A DNA stretch of 64,000 bases from Novipirellula sp052161655 (lineage in GTDB: Bacteria > Planctomycetota > Planctomycetia > Pirellulales > Pirellulaceae). The DNA lies in assembly GCF_052161655.1 (NCBI RefSeq), contig NZ_CP197418.1:3534001-3598000 (forward strand), read 5' to 3'. This document shows positions 62,801 to 64,000 of this stretch, one piece after another. Both the position numbers and the translations under genes were made by a program. Position 1 is the stretch's first letter, and each line of letters begins with the position of its first letter. Under the pieces are notes generated by a model. That model made no database searches, had not been told where the DNA came from, and was given only the letters and a program-made list of their open reading frames with translations.

Positions 62801-64000
62801 TACGTTACCGCTAGGATCGGCACCCGCCGAACCATTGCCCGCACCGCCCGCTTCATACGCAGTGGCCGTATCCACGACCGCAACGGGAGCATCGTTGGCT
62901 CCTTGGATGGTAACAGTGACTTGCGCCGTGGATTCTAGCCCCGCGGTGTCGTGCATCGTGTAGGTGTAAACTTCTTGCAGCGTATCGGTCGCGGTCCGCA
63001 AAGCCTGGACCGCCGCGTTATTCTGATCGATTGTGTAGGTGTAGCTGCCGTCGCTGTTGATCACAATTTGGCCGTAGTTGCCCGTAACCGACGCACCGAC
63101 TGACCCTGATGCGGAACCAACCGTGCCGAGCTCGACGCCGATCACCGATTTTGTATCGCCGGCGTCGACGTCGGTGTCGTTGCTGAGCACGTTGCCAGTG
63201 GCGTTACTGCCTGCGGTGCCGTTGGCGACGCCGCCCGCCTCGACAGCGATGGAGCTGTCGTCGGAGGTCACCGGCGCGTCATTCTGGCCATCGACCGTGA
63301 TCGTTAGTTCCGTAGAGGAAACGTTCATGAACGCGTCCTCCATCGTGTACGTGAAGATATCGGTGACGTGATCGCCCGAGGTCAGCAACGCTTCGACTGC
63401 GGGGTTGCTATTGTCTAGCGTGTAAGAATAAGTACCATCGGTGTTGATCACGACCGTGCCGTAGCTGCCCGTCACCGACGTGCCCACATTACCGCTGGCC
63501 GAACCGGTCGAACCCGCAGCGACGCCCGTCACCGTCTTGCCGTTATTGGACGCGTCATTATCGAGTACGTTGCCCGAAGGATTCGAACCAGGGGTTGCGT
63601 TGTTGACTCCGCCAGCTTCTTCGGACGTGGCATGGTCAGCTTCGGCTACCGGTAGATCCGTCCGTCCATCAATGGTGATGACCAACTGAGTGGTCGACGC
63701 CAATCCGCCAGTATCCTGCATCGTGTAAGAAAACGTTTCGGAGAGCGAATCGCCGTCGTTAAGTGCTTCGACCGCAGCGTTGTCATTGTCCAGCGTGTAG
63801 GTGTAACTCCCGTTGGCATTGATCACCAACGAACCGTAGGTACCCACCACCGTGCTACCGACGTTGCCCGATGTTGATCCTTGAACGCCGGTTGCCACGC
63901 CGGTCACCGTCTTGGTGTCGCCAGCGTCGACGTCGGTGTCATTGGTGAGCACGTTGCCCGACGGATCGGTGCCCGAAATATTGTTCAATATCCCGCTGGC
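53828..64000 (-). CDS. Giant surface protein 3, C-terminal 3390 residues (N-terminus beyond window)
   Basis: The frame is open from the right edge to TAG 53828-53830. There is no genuine start in the window: the first codons (ASGILNNISG) continue a VCBS-like repeat. The visible part is nine VCBS-like repeats of the shorter type (the first truncated), thirteen repeats of 396 bp, cadherin-like modules, an acidic Gly/Ser linker and the conserved C-terminal helix. It is collinear with giant gene 1: 53828-58.9 kb aligns with gene 1 at a shift of 42965 bp, and 60.4-64.0 kb at 43757 bp. The 792-bp difference equals two repeat units. The N-terminus probably carries the LEPR-xLL-like motif and DUF4347, but that is inference. 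Confidence 0.85.
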   Translation of the reverse strand, partial: ASGILNNISGTDPSGNVLTNDTDVDAGDTKTVTGVATGVQGSTSGNVGSTVVGTYGSLVINANGSYTYTLDNDNAAVEALNDGDSLSETFSYTMQDTGGLASTTQLVITIDGRTDLPVAEADHATSEEAGGVNNATPGSNPSGNVLDNDASNNGKTVTGVAAGSTGSASGNVGTSVTGSYGTVVINTDGTYSYTLDNSNPAVEALLTSGDHVTDIFTYTMEDAFMNVSSTELTITVDGQNDAPVTSDDSSIAVEAGGVANGTAGSNATGNVLSNDTDVDAGDTKSVIGVELGTVGSASGSVGASVTGNYGQIVINSDGSYTYTIDQNNAAVQALRTATDTLQEVYTYTMHDTAGLESTAQVTVTIQGANDAPVAVVDTATAYEAGGAGNGSAGADPSGNVLTNDTDVDSGDTKTVVGVAVGVQGSAAGSVGSIVAGSYGSITLNSDGSYTYNVDNDNAAVQNLRTSGESLEDVFTYTFEDTDGLSSTTQITVSVRGANDNPDVVADTAIAVEAGGTANGTAGTNPTGNVLANDSDSDAGDSIVVSGVTAGTAGSASGSVGSSVAGLFGSINIASNGNYSYTVDNSNTLVQDLLNSGDTLTDIFTYTVEDLSGATSTTQVTITIQGANDAPVATVDSAHAYEAGGVANGTAGTDPSGNVLSNDDQVDSGDTWSITGAAQGVVGSTSGSVGSSINGNFGAITINSDGSYTYNIDNDNATVQALRTASDTITDVFSYTVSDAAGLNSTAQITITLHGANDDPVAVVDTPIAVSAGGYSGGTAGTDPTGNVLTNDTDVDSGDTKTVDGVAAGVQASASGSVGSAVTGSYGSISIAANGVYTYTVDNNNATVQALRTSSDTLTDVFTYTMIDASGSASTTQVSVTIQGANDAPIGVDDTATAVEAGGVGNAAAGTNPTGNVLTNDTDLDSGDTKSVSGVAAGSQVSASGSVATGVSGSFGQITINSDGSYSYVVDNNNATVQALRTSGNTLTDVFTYTMVDTAGLDSTAEITVTIQGSNDNPVATADTPTAVEAGGLANGTAGTDPTGNVLSNDTDVDAGDTKNVAGVAAGVQASASGSVGSAVTGSYGSVTINSDGSYTYAVDNSNAAVQALRTASDTLQDVFTYTVVDASGADATTQVTITIQGQNDTPTAVVDNAVAVEAGGTANGTAGTDPTGNVLTNDTDVDSAGNGETKTVSGVAAGVAGSASGSVASSVAGSYGAITINSDGSYSYVVDNNNATVQALRNSGQTLDDVFTYTMTDTAGATSTTQITVTIQGQNDAPTAVADNPIAVEAGGLANGTAGSDPTGNVLTNDLDPDSAANGETKTVTGVAVGVVGSASGSVAASVTGSYGAITINSDGSYAYAVDNSNVDVQALRNSGQTLDDVFTYTMTDADGVASTTQVTVTIQGQNDTPTAVVDNAVAVEAGGTANGTPGTNPTGNVLTNDTDVDSAGNGETKTVSGVAAGVTGSASGSVASSVAGSYGAITINSDGSYSYVVDNNNATVQALRNSGDTLDDVFTYTMSDTAGATSTTQITVTIQGQNDAPTAVADNPIAVESGGLANGTAGTDPTGNVLTNDLDPDSAGNGETKMVTGVAVGVTGSASGSVATSVTGSYGAITINSDGSYAYVVDNSNVDVQALRNSGQTLDDVFTYTMTDADGVASTTQVTVTIQGQNDTPTAVVDNAIAVEAGGTANGTAGTNPTGNVLTNDTDVDSVGNGETKSVSGVAAGVSGSASGSVASSVAGSYGAITINSDGSYSYVVDNNNATVQALRNSGQTLEDVFTYTMTDTAGATSTTQITVTIQGQNDAPTAVADNPIAVEAGGLANGTAGTDPTGNVLTNDLDPDSAVNGETKTVTGVAVGVVGSASGSVATSVTGSYGAITINSDGSYAYLVDNSNVDVQALRNSGQTLDDVFTYTMTDTDGVTSTTQVTVTIQGQNDTPTAVVDNAVAVEAGGLANGTAGTNPTGNVLTNDTDVDSIGNGETKSVSGVAAGVTGSASGSVASSVAGSYGAITINSDGSYSYIVDNNNATVQALRNSGDTLDDVFTYTMTDTAGATSTTQITVTIQGQNDTPTAVVDNPIAVESGGLANGIAGTDPTGNVLTNDLDPDSDANGETMTVTGVAVGVTGTASGSVATSLTGSYGAITINSDGSYAYAVDNSNIDVQALRNSGQTLDDVFTYTITDTDGVTSTTQVTVTIQGQNDTPTAVVDNAVAVEAGGLANGTSGTNPTGNVLTNDTDVDSVGNGETKSVSGVAAGVTGSASGSVASSVTGSYGAITINSDGSYSYVVDNNNATVQALRNSGQTLDDVFTYTMTDTAGATSTTQITVTIQGQNDTPTAVVDNVIAVESGGLANGTSGTDPTGNVLTNDTDVDSVGNGETKTVSGVAAGVTGSASGLVASSVAGSYGAITINADGSYSYVVDNSNATVQALRNSGQTLDDVFTYTMTDTAGATSTTQITVTIQGQNDTPTAVVDTAVAVEAGGLANGTAGTNPTGNVLTNDTDVDSVGNGETKTVSGVAAGVAGSASGSVASSVAGSYGAITINSDGSYSYIVDNNNATVQALRNSGDTLDDVFTYTMTDAAGATSTTQITVTIQGQNDTPTAMVDNAIAVESGGLANGTAGTDPTGNVLTNDTDVDSIGNGETKTVSGVAAGVTGSASGSVASSVAGSYGAITISSDGSYSYAVDNNNAAVEALRNSGDTLDDVFTYTMTDAAGTTSTTQITVTIQGQNDTPIANTDTATAVEAGGVANGTAGVDPTGNVLTNDTDTDSVGNGETKTVSGVVAGTAASATGSVGTNVSGSYGAITINSDGSYSYVVDNSNAAVEALRTASDTLTDVFTYTMVDASGAESTEQVTITIQGQNDAPHDLTATGMTIDEGLANGQIVGTISTDDIDTSDTTLYSLTDTAGGRFNIDASGNIRVADSSQLDYEAATQHDITVRVQDDAGATYDETFTVYLNDVNEFNVSAATDTDGNPNQVNENAAFGTTVGITALAVDTDGSTNSVTYSLSDDSGGRFAIDSASGIVTVSGSVDYETATNHTITVRADSSDGSFSFANFSIAVIDVNEAPVAIGDNYSINAGETLTLATPGVLINDSDVDGDPLQLRLVSGPSHGVLSTSANGSLVYTPSGAYFGSDTFTYLASDGSLDSNVVTVTITVIAGGGGSGSGGSGGSGSGDGGSGDGGSGDTSGDTSGSGGTSGDDSGDGDSSDGGSTTGAVPLVPANVTPNQNDDSSNEKEQSKQATSTVSRDSTIQMADSNQENLDHGFERQGFSWGGSSHMHMRRGNMQMSQMLDQLLVVDLVQAIQWTEWNNQGTAMAEDSTFFGVGEIGGLGVGAGLASVGYVLWALRGGVLLTTIFGSMPAWRMIDPSALLTVYRDAEGVRKTKADVTTFLD
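53831..54160 (-). other. Conserved 110-residue C-terminal domain of giant protein 3
   Basis: Begins GNMQMSQMLDQLLVVDLVQA and ends VYRDAEGVRKTKADVTTFLD. The hydrophobic span and SMPAWRMIDPSALL are identical to giant proteins 1 and 2. Only the loop before FFGVGEIGG (NNQGTAMAEDST) varies. Confidence 0.7.
55435..60582 (-). repeat. Thirteen 396-bp VCBS-like repeats in giant gene 3
   Basis: The same 132-residue unit as the array at 12470-16826, with two more copies. Unit types alternate: VVDNAVAVEAGG/NDTDVDS units and V(A/V)DNPIAVESGG/NDLDPDS units with TDADGV or TDTDGV. Four units are of the second type here, against two in giant gene 1. Confidence 0.8.

Noticed and set aside
53828..63988. Reading the gene 3 frame as a complete 3386-residue protein starting at 63988
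   Set aside because: The start there is a TTG inside a VCBS-like repeat, and the frame continues open to the window edge with matching repeat sequence. The gene is truncated.

Overview
The window looks like the chromosome of a planctomycete, probably of the Pirellulaceae (Rhodopirellula-like). This is an inference from several things together. There is a BBP7-type outer-membrane barrel protein. There are giant surface proteins that open with a LEPR-xLL-like motif followed by DUF4347. There is a MoxR/DUF58 pair, a zinc phospholipase C-like protein with a DUF4332-like tail, and intergenic palindromes of the kind common in these genomes. I see no rRNA, tRNA, transposase or CRISPR array.

Region 1 (1-10.7 kb) holds ordinary single genes. 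On the minus strand at the left edge is the truncated N-terminus of a sensor histidine kinase. It is followed by a zinc-dependent phospholipase C-like protein (+), a lipoprotein (+), a short-chain dehydrogenase (+) that meets a BBP7-family barrel protein (-) with overlapping stop codons, a di-heme cytochrome c peroxidase (-), and a MoxR ATPase plus DUF58 pair (+). The gaps carry hairpins and REP-like elements, including a perfect 12-bp inverted repeat just upstream of the preferred dehydrogenase start.

Region 2 (10.85-64 kb) is almost entirely three consecutive giant genes on the minus strand: 7918 aa, 6094 aa, and at least 3390 aa (cut by the right edge). The two complete genes share an N-terminus (LEPR-xLL-like motif, then DUF4347). 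All three share a 110-residue C-terminus consisting of a Gly/Ser/Asp-rich linker, a hydrophobic helix and an invariant SMPAWRMIDPSALLTVYRDA tail. Between these fixed ends sit different sets of extracellular modules. Gene 1 has LamG, a DNRLRE-like region, two CSLREA-like/beta-helix blocks, seven delta-60 repeats and about 24 VCBS-like repeats. Gene 2 has a second DUF4347, two LamG domains, an 816-bp higher-order repeat and fifteen near-identical 393-bp repeats. Gene 3 is a close copy of the 3' part of gene 1, differing by one 792-bp repeat dimer.

The most interesting signals are these. DUF4347 carries a His/Cys pair at fixed spacing, like clan-CD cysteine peptidases and CHAT domains; the first copy in gene 2 has lost the Cys but a second, intact copy follows it. 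The three paralogues share ends but differ in the middle, and the two complete genes also share an upstream block of exactly equal length. Gene 1 and gene 3 show signs of recent homogenisation. Whole beta-sandwich-like modules are nested at the same loop of the same repeat type in gene 2.
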